From NCBI GenBank assembly GCA_016342655.1, contig JAEINL010000001.1, positions 62,001 to 126,000 on the forward strand: a DNA stretch of 64,000 nt. The letters run 5' to 3'. Positions 8,036 through 16,968 of the stretch are shown piece after piece. The notes under the pieces were generated by a model. The model saw nothing but the letters and a program-made list of their open reading frames with translations, was not told where the DNA came from and did not search any database. Both the position numbers and the translations under genes were made by a program. This stretch comes from Sphaerochaeta sp. GTDB lineage: Bacteria > Spirochaetota > Spirochaetia > Sphaerochaetales > Sphaerochaetaceae. Within the stretch, counting starts at the first letter, position 1. Each line of letters begins with the position of its first letter.

Positions 8036-8869
8036 CTATTGTAAAGTGATGGGTATTGCACCTAGGTATAGTAGATCACTCCAAAAGTAATTAGAGAATG
8101 GTCCAGCGATAAAGAATGCTGCAAAAAGATGGATTTGAATGTTTGAAGGATTGTCTCCTACATAATTGTATTCGTGATTATTAGGGTCATCAATCTTATT
8201 TTGAACAGCTGATCGACTTGAAGTGAATGGTTGTCCATCGAAGGCATAGAGCTTATTTAGAGGAGCTGTTGCATTGGAAATAAATGCTGGAGATGTCGAC
8301 GCTTTCGTCCTGCTGAGGTCTAGAGTATACGTATTAGCTGGGGTAACCAAATCTGTCTTTGTGAGCGAAAAGGAATCTAGTGCTGCGAGATTTGCAGTCT
8401 TACTTGGTAAGTTTTGTGAATAGAGAACATACTGTCCACTCGCATTGAAGTTGGTCCCTGCACTGTTGTTGACTCCGTACAGAAAGATCTTGTCAGTATT
8501 TTTTGTGATGGAGAGCAGTTCATTTGGATTAGAAACAGGAATTCCTTCATAGGTATTCTTTATGAAAGTCCTCTTAAATTCTGATTGAATTGTACCAATA
8601 CTACTGGTCAGGTCGTAACTTGTTGCTAATTCTCCACCAAAGGTATAAAAGAACATCAAAGAAGGGCCTTCAACCGAAGAATCTTCAAGCAAATCAAAGT
8701 TGGGCCCGGCATTGAGTTGCATAGCAAGGTTTCCCTCAACTTTATCAGTATCAGAATTATCAATCGACTGTAAAGAATATTCACTTGTACTAAGGTTAAA
8801 TATCGTCGGCATCCCGCAGGACACAAAAAAGACAGATGCCAAAAGAAGAAAGGTTAATTTCATCTTCAT
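8036..8869 (-). CDS. Putative lipoprotein of unknown function
   Basis: A 277-residue secreted protein I do not recognise. The N-terminus MKMKLTFLLLASVFFVSC is a lipoprotein signal peptide with the lipobox FVSC, so the mature protein should begin at Cys18 and be membrane-anchored. The rest is rich in Ser, Thr and Asn with many short hydrophobic runs, consistent with a beta-rich extracytoplasmic fold. No catalytic motif stands out. AGGAG lies eight bases upstream of the ATG. It is convergent with the YtrA-type gene and follows the TPR-protein gene after about 50 bases, so it may be the last gene of that unit. Confidence 0.65.
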   Translation of the reverse strand: MKMKLTFLLLASVFFVSCGMPTIFNLSTSEYSLQSIDNSDTDKVEGNLAMQLNAGPNFDLLEDSSVEGPSLMFFYTFGGELATSYDLTSSIGTIQSEFKRTFIKNTYEGIPVSNPNELLSITKNTDKIFLYGVNNSAGTNFNASGQYVLYSQNLPSKTANLAALDSFSLTKTDLVTPANTYTLDLSRTKASTSPAFISNATAPLNKLYAFDGQPFTSSRSAVQNKIDDPNNHEYNYVGDNPSNIQIHLFAAFFIAGPFSNYFWSDLLYLGAIPITLQ

Positions 8870-8919
8870 TGCATCTGTCTCCTTATATCAGTGGGCTCTC
8901 TCCACCCTACCCTGTTTAC

Positions 8920-9609
8920 TTAGAGCAAAGCAAGCCTGTTCTGGGCAAGTTTACCAAACTCAGAACTGGGGAACTGGTCAGCAAGCTGTTGGAATGTGGC
9001 CTTGGCCAATTCCAGGTTACCACTAGTCTCCTGTAGTCGCCCCTGGGCAAAGAGTGCTTTTGGTGCTTCAGCAGCAGAGAAACCGAACTCATCGATGAGC
9101 TTGGTGTAGTACTCGAGGGCAAGGGTAGTGTCTTTCAACTCTTCAGCGGCTGCTGCAGCGTTTGAAAGGGACAAAGAGCCCATGTAGGTCTCCTTGGATT
9201 TCCCATACACTGAGTAGAAACTCTCAAGAGCCTTCTGATACTCCCCTTTCTCAAATGCAATCATGCCCAACAGATACTCTGCCTTAAAGGCAGAATAGTT
9301 GGCGCTCTTGCCAGAGAGGTCTTGAAGTTGAGCAAGAAGCTCGTCGTACTTCGTCTGGTAGTCAGCTGCCTCACTGTCCATAGACTGTATCTCAGCATAG
9401 GTAGCCTCAAGCTCGTCAATCAGATTGAACTGCTTGTTAAGGTTACTCTTGGAAACACTGCTTCCAATGCCTAAACCTATCAGGGCAACAACAATTACAA
9501 TAAGAACTATGAGAAAAACCTTCCTGTTCTTGCCAAGCAATGAATTCAGTGATTTTTCCAAGCGTTCAGCAATCGTGAGCTTTGTTTCAACCTTTTTTTT
9601 ATCAATCAT
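8920..9609 (-). CDS. Membrane-anchored tetratricopeptide-repeat protein
   Basis: Protein of 229 aa with a cytoplasmic basic start, one transmembrane helix at about residues 30-50 (KVFLIVLIVIVVALIGLGIG) and an extracytoplasmic helical domain. A coiled-coil-like segment covers about 60-95. TPR-type helices follow: AEYLLGMIAFEKGEYQKALESFYSVY, ALEYYTKLIDEFG, ALFAQGRLQETSGNLELAKATFQQLADQFP. The layout (N-terminal anchor, C-terminal TPRs) resembles YfgM/BamD-like periplasmic scaffolds, but I cannot assign a partner. GGAG lies eight bases before the ATG. It follows rpsA, from which it is separated by a perfect palindrome, and precedes the lipoprotein gene. Confidence 0.8.
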   Translation of the reverse strand: MIDKKKVETKLTIAERLEKSLNSLLGKNRKVFLIVLIVIVVALIGLGIGSSVSKSNLNKQFNLIDELEATYAEIQSMDSEAADYQTKYDELLAQLQDLSGKSANYSAFKAEYLLGMIAFEKGEYQKALESFYSVYGKSKETYMGSLSLSNAAAAAEELKDTTLALEYYTKLIDEFGFSAAEAPKALFAQGRLQETSGNLELAKATFQQLADQFPSSEFGKLAQNRLALL

Positions 9610-9637
9610 GCTATATTCTCCGTTTCAAGGGTTATAC

Positions 9638-9663
9638 ATACAGGCGGCTTAAGCCGCCTGTAT
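9638..9663. terminator. Perfect 26-bp palindrome between rpsA and the TPR gene
   Basis: The 26-base stretch is completely self-complementary, centred on CTTAAG with GC-rich arms (CAGGCGGC/GCCGCCTG). As RNA it would form a very stable hairpin just after the rpsA stop codon (9681-9683). No T-run follows on either strand, so a Rho-independent terminator is only one option. Stabilisation of the rpsA transcript end or partial read-through control is equally possible. Confidence 0.5.
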
Positions 9664-9680
9664 CAATCAAAAGGTAAGGC

Positions 9681-11405
9681 CTAGTTATCGGCTTTCTCTT
9701 TGCCCTCGTCCTTGTAACGCATCATATCTGCAAGAGAGTATGTATCACCATTATCATTGTCGTCATGGATGTACTTGGCAATTTCAGACTGCTGAGAGCG
9801 TTTTACCATCTCTTTAACGGAGAGGGAGAGCTTCTGCGTGCTGGGATTGCACTCTACAACAACGGCGGTGATTGGGTCTCCGACGGTAAACTTCTTCAGA
9901 ACTTCATCAGTAAACTCTTCATCTGGTCCGATGAGGTTGTACTTGCTGATAAGACCTTCAATTTCACCTGGAACCTTCACGAACACACCGAAGTCGGTGA
10001 CGTTCGTAATGACGCCGCTGATCTGACTGAACTTGGGATAGTCATGACGCAAGGTCTGCCAAGGGTTTCCCTCAAGCTGCTTCACACCAAGACGGATCCG
10101 TCGGTTTTCAGGTTCGACACGGGTTACCACAACATCGATTACATCGCCCTCTGCACAGAAGGAAGCCATGTTCTTGACTTTCTTTGTCCAGGAAATGTCG
10201 TCGATGTGCAAGAAACCATCAATACCATCTTCAAGGTTGACGAAGGCACCACTGTTGGTGATCTTCACAACTGGCTTGGAAAGGGTCATTCCGGTAGGAT
10301 ATCTTGCATCGATTGAATCCCAAGGGTTGTCCTCAAGCTGTTTCAAGCCAAGAGAGACACGCTTCTTGTCCAAGTCATACCCGAGGATCTTTGCTTCAAC
10401 CACGTCACCAACATCCAACACTTCCTTGGGGTTGTTGATTCTCTTGGTCCAAGAGAGTTCGGAAATATGGGCAAGGCCCTCGATTCCAGCTTCAATCTCA
10501 ATGAAAGCACCAAAGGTTGTAATCTTGGTGACAGGGGCCTTGATGACATCGCCTACATTGAACTTTTGTTCGAAGGTTGTCCAAGGGTCTTCCTGCATGT
10601 GCTTCAGTGAAAGGTTGATCTTCTGAGTCTCTGAATCGATATTGATGAGGCGGAGTTGTACGACCTGTCCCTTCTTGACGAAATCCTTGGGACGGGTAAC
10701 ATGACCCCAGCTCATGTCATTGATATGTAAAAGTCCGTCAAAGCCACCCAGGTCAATGAATGCACCGAAGGAAGTGAAAGATTTCACTACACCCTCAATA
10801 ACATCGCCAATCTGAACAGTTGAGAAGAACTTCTCTTTATTCTCTTTAATCTTAAGGTCAAGGTACTCACGTCTATTCACCACGCTCTTGAGCTTGGTGC
10901 CACCATGGAACTTGTCAATGATGAAGTAATCGGAAATTCCGATCAACGTTTCTGGGTCTTCAACACGTACGACGTCGGCTTTGGAAAGAGGGCAGAAACC
11001 CTTGTACTCACCACCGAGATCAACTTCAAACCCACCCTTGATAACCTTGTCAAACTTACCCATCACAGGAGACCTGGTCTCTGATGCAGCTTTCAATTCA
11101 TCCGTGCGTTCCTTAAAGTCTGCACGTTTCTTTGAAACTATAATCTGACCGCCCTTGCCTTCCTTACTGATGATGACAACTTTTACTTCGTCACCAACCT
11201 CTGGAACCGATGGGAATTCATCAAGAGAGATGCGTCCCTCACTCTTGTAACCGACATCCACAAACACAAACTCGTTGTTTACCTGGACAACAGTACCGGT
11301 CACGAGCTGACCGTCTTCGATTCCATCAAGAGATTTAAGATACTCCTCCTGCAGTAAATTCTGCATTTTGGTCTTTTTTTCATCCATTTCTTTTTCTTCA
11401 GCCAC
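9681..11405 (-). CDS. rpsA: 30S ribosomal protein S1
   Basis: Ribosomal protein S1 (574 aa), the mRNA-binding protein of the small subunit. Six S1/OB repeats are readable: VTGTVVQVNNEFVFVDVG (about residue 36); a second, divergent repeat with KVIKGGFEVDLGG; then four regular repeats with the FGAFIDLGG, FGAFIEIEAG, SGAFVNLEDG and FGVFVKVPG signatures. I choose the GTG at 11405 (MAEEKEMDEKK after formyl-Met) because AGGAG lies seven bases before it. The longer open frame would run into cmk. The cmk-rpsA order, with a 22-base gap here, is the same as in many bacteria. The acidic/lysine N-terminal lead is short and the C-terminal ~45 residues are charged. Confidence 0.95.
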   Translation of the reverse strand: MAEEKEMDEKKTKMQNLLQEEYLKSLDGIEDGQLVTGTVVQVNNEFVFVDVGYKSEGRISLDEFPSVPEVGDEVKVVIISKEGKGGQIIVSKKRADFKERTDELKAASETRSPVMGKFDKVIKGGFEVDLGGEYKGFCPLSKADVVRVEDPETLIGISDYFIIDKFHGGTKLKSVVNRREYLDLKIKENKEKFFSTVQIGDVIEGVVKSFTSFGAFIDLGGFDGLLHINDMSWGHVTRPKDFVKKGQVVQLRLINIDSETQKINLSLKHMQEDPWTTFEQKFNVGDVIKAPVTKITTFGAFIEIEAGIEGLAHISELSWTKRINNPKEVLDVGDVVEAKILGYDLDKKRVSLGLKQLEDNPWDSIDARYPTGMTLSKPVVKITNSGAFVNLEDGIDGFLHIDDISWTKKVKNMASFCAEGDVIDVVVTRVEPENRRIRLGVKQLEGNPWQTLRHDYPKFSQISGVITNVTDFGVFVKVPGEIEGLISKYNLIGPDEEFTDEVLKKFTVGDPITAVVVECNPSTQKLSLSVKEMVKRSQQSEIAKYIHDDNDNGDTYSLADMMRYKDEGKEKADN

Positions 11406-11427
11406 TTGATTTCTCCTGATCCTAAAT

Positions 11428-12081
11428 TTACCTATTTGCTTCGCTTTTGAGCGCAAAAATAGCAGATAACACTTTCTCACAAACTTGACCTATAGTCAAG
11501 TGTGAGGTATCGATGTACAGGGCATCATCAGCAATTCTGAGAGCCCCAAATTTCTTGTTTCGGTCGATGGAATCACGCTCGATAATCTGTTTGAGCACCG
11601 ACTCATAGCTTTGTGCACCGGGATGTTGTTTGAACCTCCTTTCGGCACGAACCTCCGGGGTTGCATCAAAATAACACTTGAGTTCTGCATCAGGGAAAAC
11701 GACAGTGGTTATGTCCCTACCCTCAATGACAACATCAAGGTCTTTGGCTATATCTCGTAGTTGAGCATCAACATGTTCCCGGAGGAGTGGATTTGCAGAT
11801 ACTTGAGCCACCACAGCGTCTACTTCTGGGGTATGTAGTTTATCTTCTACACTGATCCCGCCAATGCATATCAAGCTATCCTCTACAGTTAGAGGTGTCT
11901 TTCTTGCAGTTTCCAAGACCCCTTCATTGTCAAAGGGATCTTTGCCTGCCTTCTGGTGGGCATAGGTATAAGCCCTATAAAAGGAGCCTGAATTGAGGTA
12001 GTAGAAATCACACTTTTCAGCGATCATCTTTGCAATGGAGCTTTTCCCCACACCTGCGGGTCCGTCGATGGCAACAACCAT
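11428..12081 (-). CDS. cmk: Cytidylate kinase
   Basis: CMP/dCMP kinase of 217 aa, making CDP from CMP and ATP. Walker A is GPAGVGKSS at residues 7-15. The NMP-binding NSGSFYRAYTYA segment is near 31-42, and EGRDITTVVFPDA near 119 and RAERRFKQ of the lid are present. The length fits the bacterial type I enzyme. The start ATG shares one base with the stop of the pseudouridine synthase gene (TAATG), and rpsA follows 22 bases after, so expression is coupled. Confidence 0.95.
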   Translation of the reverse strand: MVVAIDGPAGVGKSSIAKMIAEKCDFYYLNSGSFYRAYTYAHQKAGKDPFDNEGVLETARKTPLTVEDSLICIGGISVEDKLHTPEVDAVVAQVSANPLLREHVDAQLRDIAKDLDVVIEGRDITTVVFPDAELKCYFDATPEVRAERRFKQHPGAQSYESVLKQIIERDSIDRNKKFGALRIADDALYIDTSHLTIGQVCEKVLSAIFALKSEANR

Positions 12082-12830
12082 TATCGGGTTCGTCCTTTCT
12101 TTGGGTTTTCAGTGGCGCCGCTGAGCATAGTTTGTATCTCTGTAGAGGTTACCGAACGAAATTGGCCCATTGGAAGATCGCTCAATTCAAGGTTCCCAAT
12201 CCTCACCCTAATAAGCTGTTTCACATCATACCCAAAATAACTGAATATTTTTCTGATTTCCCTATTTTTCCCTTCAGTGAGCACAATCCTCACCCACCTC
12301 TTGGAAAGGATGTCAAAGCGTTTTATCCTGTAAGGCTGGGGTATGTCTATGTATATCCCCTTCAGTGCGTCCTCCAGGTCTAACCGCCTGACTTCAGTGC
12401 TGCAGTTGACCATATATTCCTTCTCAATCTCTTTGGAAGGGTGCATGATCTTCTGGGCAACATCCCCATCATTGGTGAAGAGGACCAAGCCTGTGGACTC
12501 CTTGTCCAGCCTGCCGATATTGAAGAGCAGATTCTTGTCTGCAATCGTAATGAGATCCCGTGCATAAAGCTTCTCATTGGGGTCGTAGTTTGTGCAGACA
12601 TACCCCTTGGGCTTGTTCAGGGCATAGTAGTAAGTCCTGTCACTGGGCTCTACTAGATCATCGTCAACCATGACCACGTCATCAGCTTCAACCTTTGTCC
12701 CCAACTCGGTAACACGCTTGGTGTTTACCGTAACCCTACCGGCGGTGATGAGTGTTTCACAAAACCGACGGGAACCACAACCACTCTTTGCCATATATAC
12801 TTGCAAACGGATCGGATATTCTAATTTCAT
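12081..12830 (-). CDS. rRNA pseudouridine synthase, RsuA/RluB/RluE family
   Basis: RNA-modifying enzyme of 249 aa. An S4 RNA-binding domain spans residues about 7-55 (RLQVYMAKSGCGSRRFCETLI). The RsuA-type catalytic domain contains LNKPKGYVCT (about 70) and GRLDKESTGLVLFTNDG (about 106), where the aspartate is the catalytic residue. EGKNREIRKIF is near 185. The length and the S4 domain fit RluB (23S rRNA position 2605) best, but RsuA or RluE specificity cannot be excluded. It overlaps scpB by four bases (ATGA) and cmk by one. Confidence 0.9.
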   Translation of the reverse strand: MKLEYPIRLQVYMAKSGCGSRRFCETLITAGRVTVNTKRVTELGTKVEADDVVMVDDDLVEPSDRTYYYALNKPKGYVCTNYDPNEKLYARDLITIADKNLLFNIGRLDKESTGLVLFTNDGDVAQKIMHPSKEIEKEYMVNCSTEVRRLDLEDALKGIYIDIPQPYRIKRFDILSKRWVRIVLTEGKNREIRKIFSYFGYDVKQLIRVRIGNLELSDLPMGQFRSVTSTEIQTMLSGATENPKKGRTR

Positions 12831-13444
12831 ACTCTTTTTTTCTCCTGTTCATCGTCCCATTCGAACCGTTGCCGATCTATGTCGGAGAGCTTTGGCAATG
12901 CGCTGATGCTGCTCAAGTTAAATTCGAAAAGAAACTTCCTGGATGTCCCGTACAAGCAGGGGTGACCGGGGACATCTTTCCGGCCTACCACCTTGATATA
13001 TTCACGGTCGCGCAACAGCCTGACGATAGTATCGCTGGAAACCCCTCTGATATTGTCAATCTCTCGACGGGTAACCGGCTGGCTGTAGGCGACAATGGAG
13101 AGTGTCTCCAAGGCAGCCTTGGACAGGCGTCTGTCAACACGCTTGCCATAAAACGCCTTGAGCCTGTCATGCATATCGCCTGAAGGCACAAACTGGTAGG
13201 AACCCTGGCTTTCGACAAGATCCATGCCATGCATGAAAAGGCTATAGTGTTCCTTGAGTTCAGAAAGCGCCCCCGATACCTGCTCTTGGGTCAACGATCC
13301 CATCCTCATAAGTTTTTCCAAGGATACCGGTTCGTTTTCCAAAAAGAGAAAGGCTTCGGCAAGCCTTGCCTCCATGCTGAGTATAGGACCACTTTCCCTC
13401 TGGACAAGTGGAAGTTGCGCACCCTTTTTCTTCAAATCAGACAA
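12827..13444 (-). CDS. scpB: Segregation and condensation protein B
   Basis: Non-SMC subunit of the bacterial condensin (205 aa); it dimerises and binds ScpA near the SMC heads. It contains two winged-helix domains, with MEARLAEAFLFLENEPVSLEKL early and the conserved LSIVAYSQPVTRREIDNIRGV block near residue 113, followed by GRKDVPGHPCLYGTS. There is no ATG at the N-terminus; a TTG at 13444, seven bases after GGAG, is the most likely start. It follows scpA by 14 bases and overlaps the next gene by four, so scpA-scpB-rluB-like-cmk-rpsA form one unit. Confidence 0.93.
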   Translation of the reverse strand: MSDLKKKGAQLPLVQRESGPILSMEARLAEAFLFLENEPVSLEKLMRMGSLTQEQVSGALSELKEHYSLFMHGMDLVESQGSYQFVPSGDMHDRLKAFYGKRVDRRLSKAALETLSIVAYSQPVTRREIDNIRGVSSDTIVRLLRDREYIKVVGRKDVPGHPCLYGTSRKFLFEFNLSSISALPKLSDIDRQRFEWDDEQEKKRV

Positions 13445-13458
13445 ATTTCAGCTCCATA

Positions 13459-14418
13459 CTAATCCTCATCAAAGAGGATCTGTTCATCTTCGCTCTCCTC
13501 ATCATACAGAATTATCCGACCATCGTCAGCAGTTGCAACCCTACTTTCGTCATCTTGTACGATATCTTCTTGGAAAAATTCCCTTTCTTCTTCCTCGCTG
13601 ATGGGATAAAGGTCTTCAGCATCCAATTCATCCTCATCGTAGGCATCCTCCAAAGACTCCTCATCACCATCGGTACGCTTACGAATGAGTATCTGGGAAT
13701 AGCCCTCTGACTGCTCCAAACCGATTAGATGAAATTTGCATGCATCAAGGATTGCCATGAATGCGCACACAATGTGCAATATCTGGTCCAGATGAACGAT
13801 GACCTCTTCCAGGGTGATATACGCTTTTGTCTCAAAAAGCTCAAGCATCAGGGCAATCTTCTCGTTAACTGTCACAGACTCATAGACATTGAATACCTTG
13901 CTTGGGGTGATGCTGGTCATCATTCTGGTAAATGAAGAGAGAAGATCCTGCAAGGTGACCCCGACGAAGATCTCCTCATCACCAAAAGGAAGCATAAATT
14001 GTGAATCCTTGCGCATGATGAACATTTCTGAACTTCCACCGGTGTTGGTGAGCAATTCGGTATATTTACGAAATTTCTGATACTCAAGCAACCGTTCTAC
14101 CAGCTCCTGACGGGGATCTTCATACTCCTCATCGAACTCAAGGTCGACAGGAAGCAACATCCTGCTCTTAATGAAGAGAAGGTCAGCTGCCATCTTGTAG
14201 AATTGGGTAAGGTTGCCCAAATCAAGATTTTTTGCACTCTTTAAGTATGCCAGGTACTGTTCAGTTATCTCAGAGATAGGGATGTCATAGATGTTTACCT
14301 CTGATTTTTGGATAAGATATAACAGTACATCTAAAGGGCCCTCGAAGGATTCAAGGAAGAAAGCTGTCCCATCGGGTTCTTTTTGTGTGGTTTCTGTTTC
14401 CTGCACTATCTGAGCCAT
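13459..14418 (-). CDS. scpA: Segregation and condensation protein A with long acidic tail
   Basis: Kleisin subunit of the SMC-ScpAB complex (319 aa), bridging SMC heads in chromosome segregation. The N-terminal domain FFLESFEGPLDVLLYLIQKSEVNIYDIPI (about 20-48) and KMAADLLFIKSRMLLP are typical. The C-terminal winged helix (VNEKIALMLELFET to about residue 250) follows. Beyond that is a tail of about 70 residues made largely of Glu and Asp, ending ILFDED, which is longer than usual for ScpA. No strong ribosome site precedes the ATG. The upstream gene is recA, from which a terminator separates it. Confidence 0.93.
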   Translation of the reverse strand: MAQIVQETETTQKEPDGTAFFLESFEGPLDVLLYLIQKSEVNIYDIPISEITEQYLAYLKSAKNLDLGNLTQFYKMAADLLFIKSRMLLPVDLEFDEEYEDPRQELVERLLEYQKFRKYTELLTNTGGSSEMFIMRKDSQFMLPFGDEEIFVGVTLQDLLSSFTRMMTSITPSKVFNVYESVTVNEKIALMLELFETKAYITLEEVIVHLDQILHIVCAFMAILDACKFHLIGLEQSEGYSQILIRKRTDGDEESLEDAYDEDELDAEDLYPISEEEEREFFQEDIVQDDESRVATADDGRIILYDEESEDEQILFDED

Positions 14419-14456
14419 GTTTGCTTGAGTATATCCAACGATTGCCTGTATGGCAA

Positions 14457-14482
14457 GAAAGCGGGCAGACTGCCCGCTTCCT
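14457..14482 (-). terminator. Terminator after recA
   Basis: On the minus strand the arms AAGCGGGCA and TGCCCGCTT pair around a three-base loop (14459-14479) and are followed by TCTTG. It lies about 25 bases past the recA stop codon and before scpA, so it separates the recA unit from the scpA unit. Confidence 0.75.
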
Positions 14483-14503
14483 TACACTGTATAATCTTCT
14501 TGC

Positions 14504-15589
14504 TCAATCTTTTTTCTTCGATTCCGTTTGCAAAGCAACTTCCAAGACAGGGACTGCACCCTTTGGTGGGAACATCAGAGCCCTGAGCTTCTTGTCCAAG
14601 TCAATGGCAATGTCAGTGTTCTGCTTGAGGAATTCTATGGACTTGTCCCTTCCCTGCCCGATCTTTTCCCCATTGTAGGAATACCATGAACCGCTTTTCT
14701 CGATAAGGTCGTATTTTACTGAGGCGTCAAGAATGCTGGCGACATAACTGATACCCTCTCCAAACATCAGATCGACCTCCACCTTCTTGAACGGGGGTGC
14801 AACCTTGTTCTTGACAATCTTGATCCTGATGCGGTTACCGACGATGTCATCGGCTCCCTTGCTCAAGGTCTCTATCTTGCGGACCTCAATTCTCACCGAA
14901 GCATAGAACTTGAGGGCGTTTCCTCCGGTAGTTGTCTCTGGGTTTCCAAACATGACCCCGATTTTCATACGGATTTGGTTTATGAAGACAATGGTGGTTT
15001 TGCTCTTGGAGAGCAATCCGGTTAGCTTGCGCAAGGCCTGGCTCATCAGACGGGCCTGAAGGCCCATGTGACTGTCTCCCATATCCCCGTCGATCTCAGC
15101 CTGGGGAGTGAGGGCCGCAACAGAGTCGACGACTATCATGTCCACTGCACCGCTACGGACCAGTGACTCACAGATCTCCAGTGCCTGTTCACCACTATCG
15201 GGCTGGCTGATCCAGAGCTCGTCAATGTTGACCCCAAGCTTTTTTGCATAGGTAGGGTCTAAGGCATGCTCGGCATCGATGAAGGCTGCAATGCCTCCGG
15301 CCTTCTGGCTCTCAGCAATGGCATGGAGTGCCAGTGTCGTCTTTCCGCTGCTCTCTGGTCCGTAGATTTCAATCACACGCCCCTTAGGATAACCACCTAC
15401 CCCAAGAGCCTCGTCAAGCAACAGGGAACCTGAGGAAATCGACTCGATATCCAAGGAATCCTTATTGTCGCCCAACCTCATCAACGAGCCTTTTCCAAAC
15501 TGCTTGTCTATCTGGACTCTAGCGGCTTCCAAGGCCTCTTGCTTTTGGGAGGTATCCGAAGGAAAACTTTTTTCCTTATTTTTTGCCAT
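14504..15589 (-). CDS. recA: Recombinase RecA
   Basis: DNA strand-exchange protein (361 aa) of homologous recombination and SOS induction. Walker [10 protein letters not shown] is at residues 77-85, Walker [13 protein letters not shown] near 150, and loop L1/L2 sequences ([36 protein letters not shown]) are complete. Length is normal. AGGAGC lies five bases before the ATG. It follows dtd after a 74-base AT-rich gap that may hold a promoter (TATAGT near 15612), although the -35 is poor. I saw no obvious LexA-like palindrome there. Confidence 0.97.
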   Translation of the reverse strand: MAKNKEKSFPSDTSQKQEALEAARVQIDKQFGKGSLMRLGDNKDSLDIESISSGSLLLDEALGVGGYPKGRVIEIYGPESSGKTTLALHAIAESQKAGGIAAFIDAEHALDPTYAKKLGVNIDELWISQPDSGEQALEICESLVRSGAVDMIVVDSVAALTPQAEIDGDMGDSHMGLQARLMSQALRKLTGLLSKSKTTIVFINQIRMKIGVMFGNPETTTGGNALKFYASVRIEVRKIETLSKGADDIVGNRIRIKIVKNKVAPPFKKVEVDLMFGEGISYVASILDASVKYDLIEKSGSWYSYNGEKIGQGRDKSIEFLKQNTDIAIDLDKKLRALMFPPKGAVPVLEVALQTESKKKD

Positions 15590-15663
15590 GCTATGCTCCT
15601 ACTCAAAACTATATTTTTATATTCTTATTCTCTAAGGTTGTATCCTGTTCCGGTCGCTTCAGC

Positions 15664-16101
15664 TCAGGCTTCAAGCAACATCGTAACAGGACCGTCATTG
15701 GTGTAGATTACATGCATATGCGCACCAAATATCCCTTTTTCAACTGGAAAACCTAACTGCCTAAAAGTTTCCAACGCTTTTTCGTACAGTAGAGAGGCTT
15801 CTTCGGGATTGGCCGCATCATTGTATGAAGGCCTGTTTCCCTTGTGCAGGTTAGCACACAGGGTAAACTGGCTTATCACCAAAAGAGAACCGTCCACTTC
15901 CCTGAGGCTCAGATTCATCTTTCCCTCACTGTCGGCAAAGATCCTCAACTTGGTAATCTTTGAGCAGAGCCACGCCAGTTTTTCTTCAGTGTCATCTTTC
16001 TCAACTCCCAGGTAGACCAGAAGCCCCTTTGCAATACGACCGACCACTTCCCCATCAACGCTCACAGAGGCATCTGTGACCCGTTGAATGACACTTTTCA
16101 T
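15664..16101 (-). CDS. dtd: D-aminoacyl-tRNA deacylase
   Basis: Chiral proofreading enzyme (145 aa) that hydrolyses D-aminoacyl-tRNA. The family signature MKSVIQRVTDASVSVDG is at the start, SQFTLCANLHKGNRPSYNDAA (the SQFTL active-site motif) is near residue 77, and the cross-subunit Gly-Pro motif near the C-terminus reads NDGPVTMLLEA. The length is standard. It overlaps rpe by four bases (ATGA), so it is coupled to it, and recA follows. Confidence 0.95.
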   Translation of the reverse strand: MKSVIQRVTDASVSVDGEVVGRIAKGLLVYLGVEKDDTEEKLAWLCSKITKLRIFADSEGKMNLSLREVDGSLLVISQFTLCANLHKGNRPSYNDAANPEEASLLYEKALETFRQLGFPVEKGIFGAHMHVIYTNDGPVTMLLEA

Positions 16102-16778
16102 CGCTCTTGCCCAAGAGTTCCCGCTTGGACCATGTCTGTAACAAATTGGGAGCGGTCCTCTGCCGAAAAGAAAGCGTTGCCACAGACAACCACATCGGTA
16201 CCACAGGAAGCCACATCCCTTACTGTCCGTAAATTAATTCCTCCATCCACATTGATGAGAAAGTCATAGCCCTCTTCCCTGCGGATCTGATCAAGTTCGG
16301 AAATCTTCCGCAAGGTTGATGGGATCAACTGCTGACCGCCATAGCCTGGGTTGACGCTCATGACCAGCACAAGGTCGACAATATCCAGTACCTGCTCTAT
16401 CATGCTTACAGGGGTGGAAGGGACTATGCTTACCCCTGCCTTGCATCCACAGCTTCTGATAAGCTGCAATGTCCTATGCAGATGGACCGTCGCTTCGGCG
16501 TGGACGGTGATGTAGTCACAACCACTCTGGGCAAAGATCTCCACATGTTTTTCAGGGTTTACCACCATCAGGTGGGTATCGAACACCAAGGGCGAACAAG
16601 GTCGCAAATCCTTGATGAACTTATGCCCAAAACTTATGTTAGGCACAAAAGACCCGTCCATCACATCCAAATGTACCCATGAGGCTCCACTTGAATTAAC
16701 TGTTTCCACTTCCTCTGCGATACGGGAAAAATCTGCAGAAAGCATACTTGGTGCTATTAGTAAGGGTGCTCTGTTCAT
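16098..16778 (-). CDS. rpe: Ribulose-phosphate 3-epimerase
   Basis: Pentose-phosphate pathway enzyme interconverting ribulose 5-phosphate and xylulose 5-phosphate (226 aa). The TIM barrel carries IAPSMLSADF at the start and the metal/catalytic blocks WVHLDVMDGSFVPN and FDTHLMV. VMSVNPGYGGQ and INVDGGINLRT follow near the phosphate site. I choose the ATG at 16778, which gives the usual family length. An in-frame TTG twelve codons upstream exists, and no clear ribosome site precedes either. It is divergent from greA and leads the rpe-dtd unit. Confidence 0.93.
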   Translation of the reverse strand: MNRAPLLIAPSMLSADFSRIAEEVETVNSSGASWVHLDVMDGSFVPNISFGHKFIKDLRPCSPLVFDTHLMVVNPEKHVEIFAQSGCDYITVHAEATVHLHRTLQLIRSCGCKAGVSIVPSTPVSMIEQVLDIVDLVLVMSVNPGYGGQQLIPSTLRKISELDQIRREEGYDFLINVDGGINLRTVRDVASCGTDVVVCGNAFFSAEDRSQFVTDMVQAGTLGQER

Positions 16779-16876
16779 ATCATTTGTTATAGCAGGAAAC
16801 AGGCCCTTTTGCAACGTATACCATCTTCAGCAATGCATCTAACCATAATCATATTCGTATCTTACATGTATAACGA

Positions 16877-16905
16877 TTGCTAAGGGGCGCAATTTATGGT
16901 ATAGT
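16877..16905 (+). promoter_or_regulatory. Promoter of greA
   Basis: TTGCTA (16877-16882), a 17-base spacer and TATAGT (16900-16905) form a good sigma70 promoter. The predicted start near 16912 leaves a leader of about 90 bases before the greA ATG, including the terminator-like hairpin at 16931-16968. Confidence 0.65.
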
Positions 16906-16930
16906 ATTGCCAGTGAAATGAAACAAAAAT

Positions 16931-16968
16931 CCGAGCAGGCTGAGTCCCGGTCTGCCCGGTTTTCTTTT
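16931..16968 (+). terminator. Terminator-like hairpin in the greA leader (attenuator candidate)
   Basis: Within the leader, CCG-A-GCAG-GCTG pairs with CGGT-CTGC-C-CGG (16931-16959; about 11 pairs including two G-U pairs and one mismatch, five-base loop). TTTTCTTTT (16960-16968) follows at once. That is the full signature of an intrinsic terminator, placed between the promoter and the greA ribosome site at 16994-16998. It should reduce greA transcription unless polymerase reads through. Confidence 0.6.

Noticed and set aside
15590-15663. LexA-type SOS box before recA
   Set aside because: No palindrome of suitable length found; only an AT-rich leader and a weak -10.
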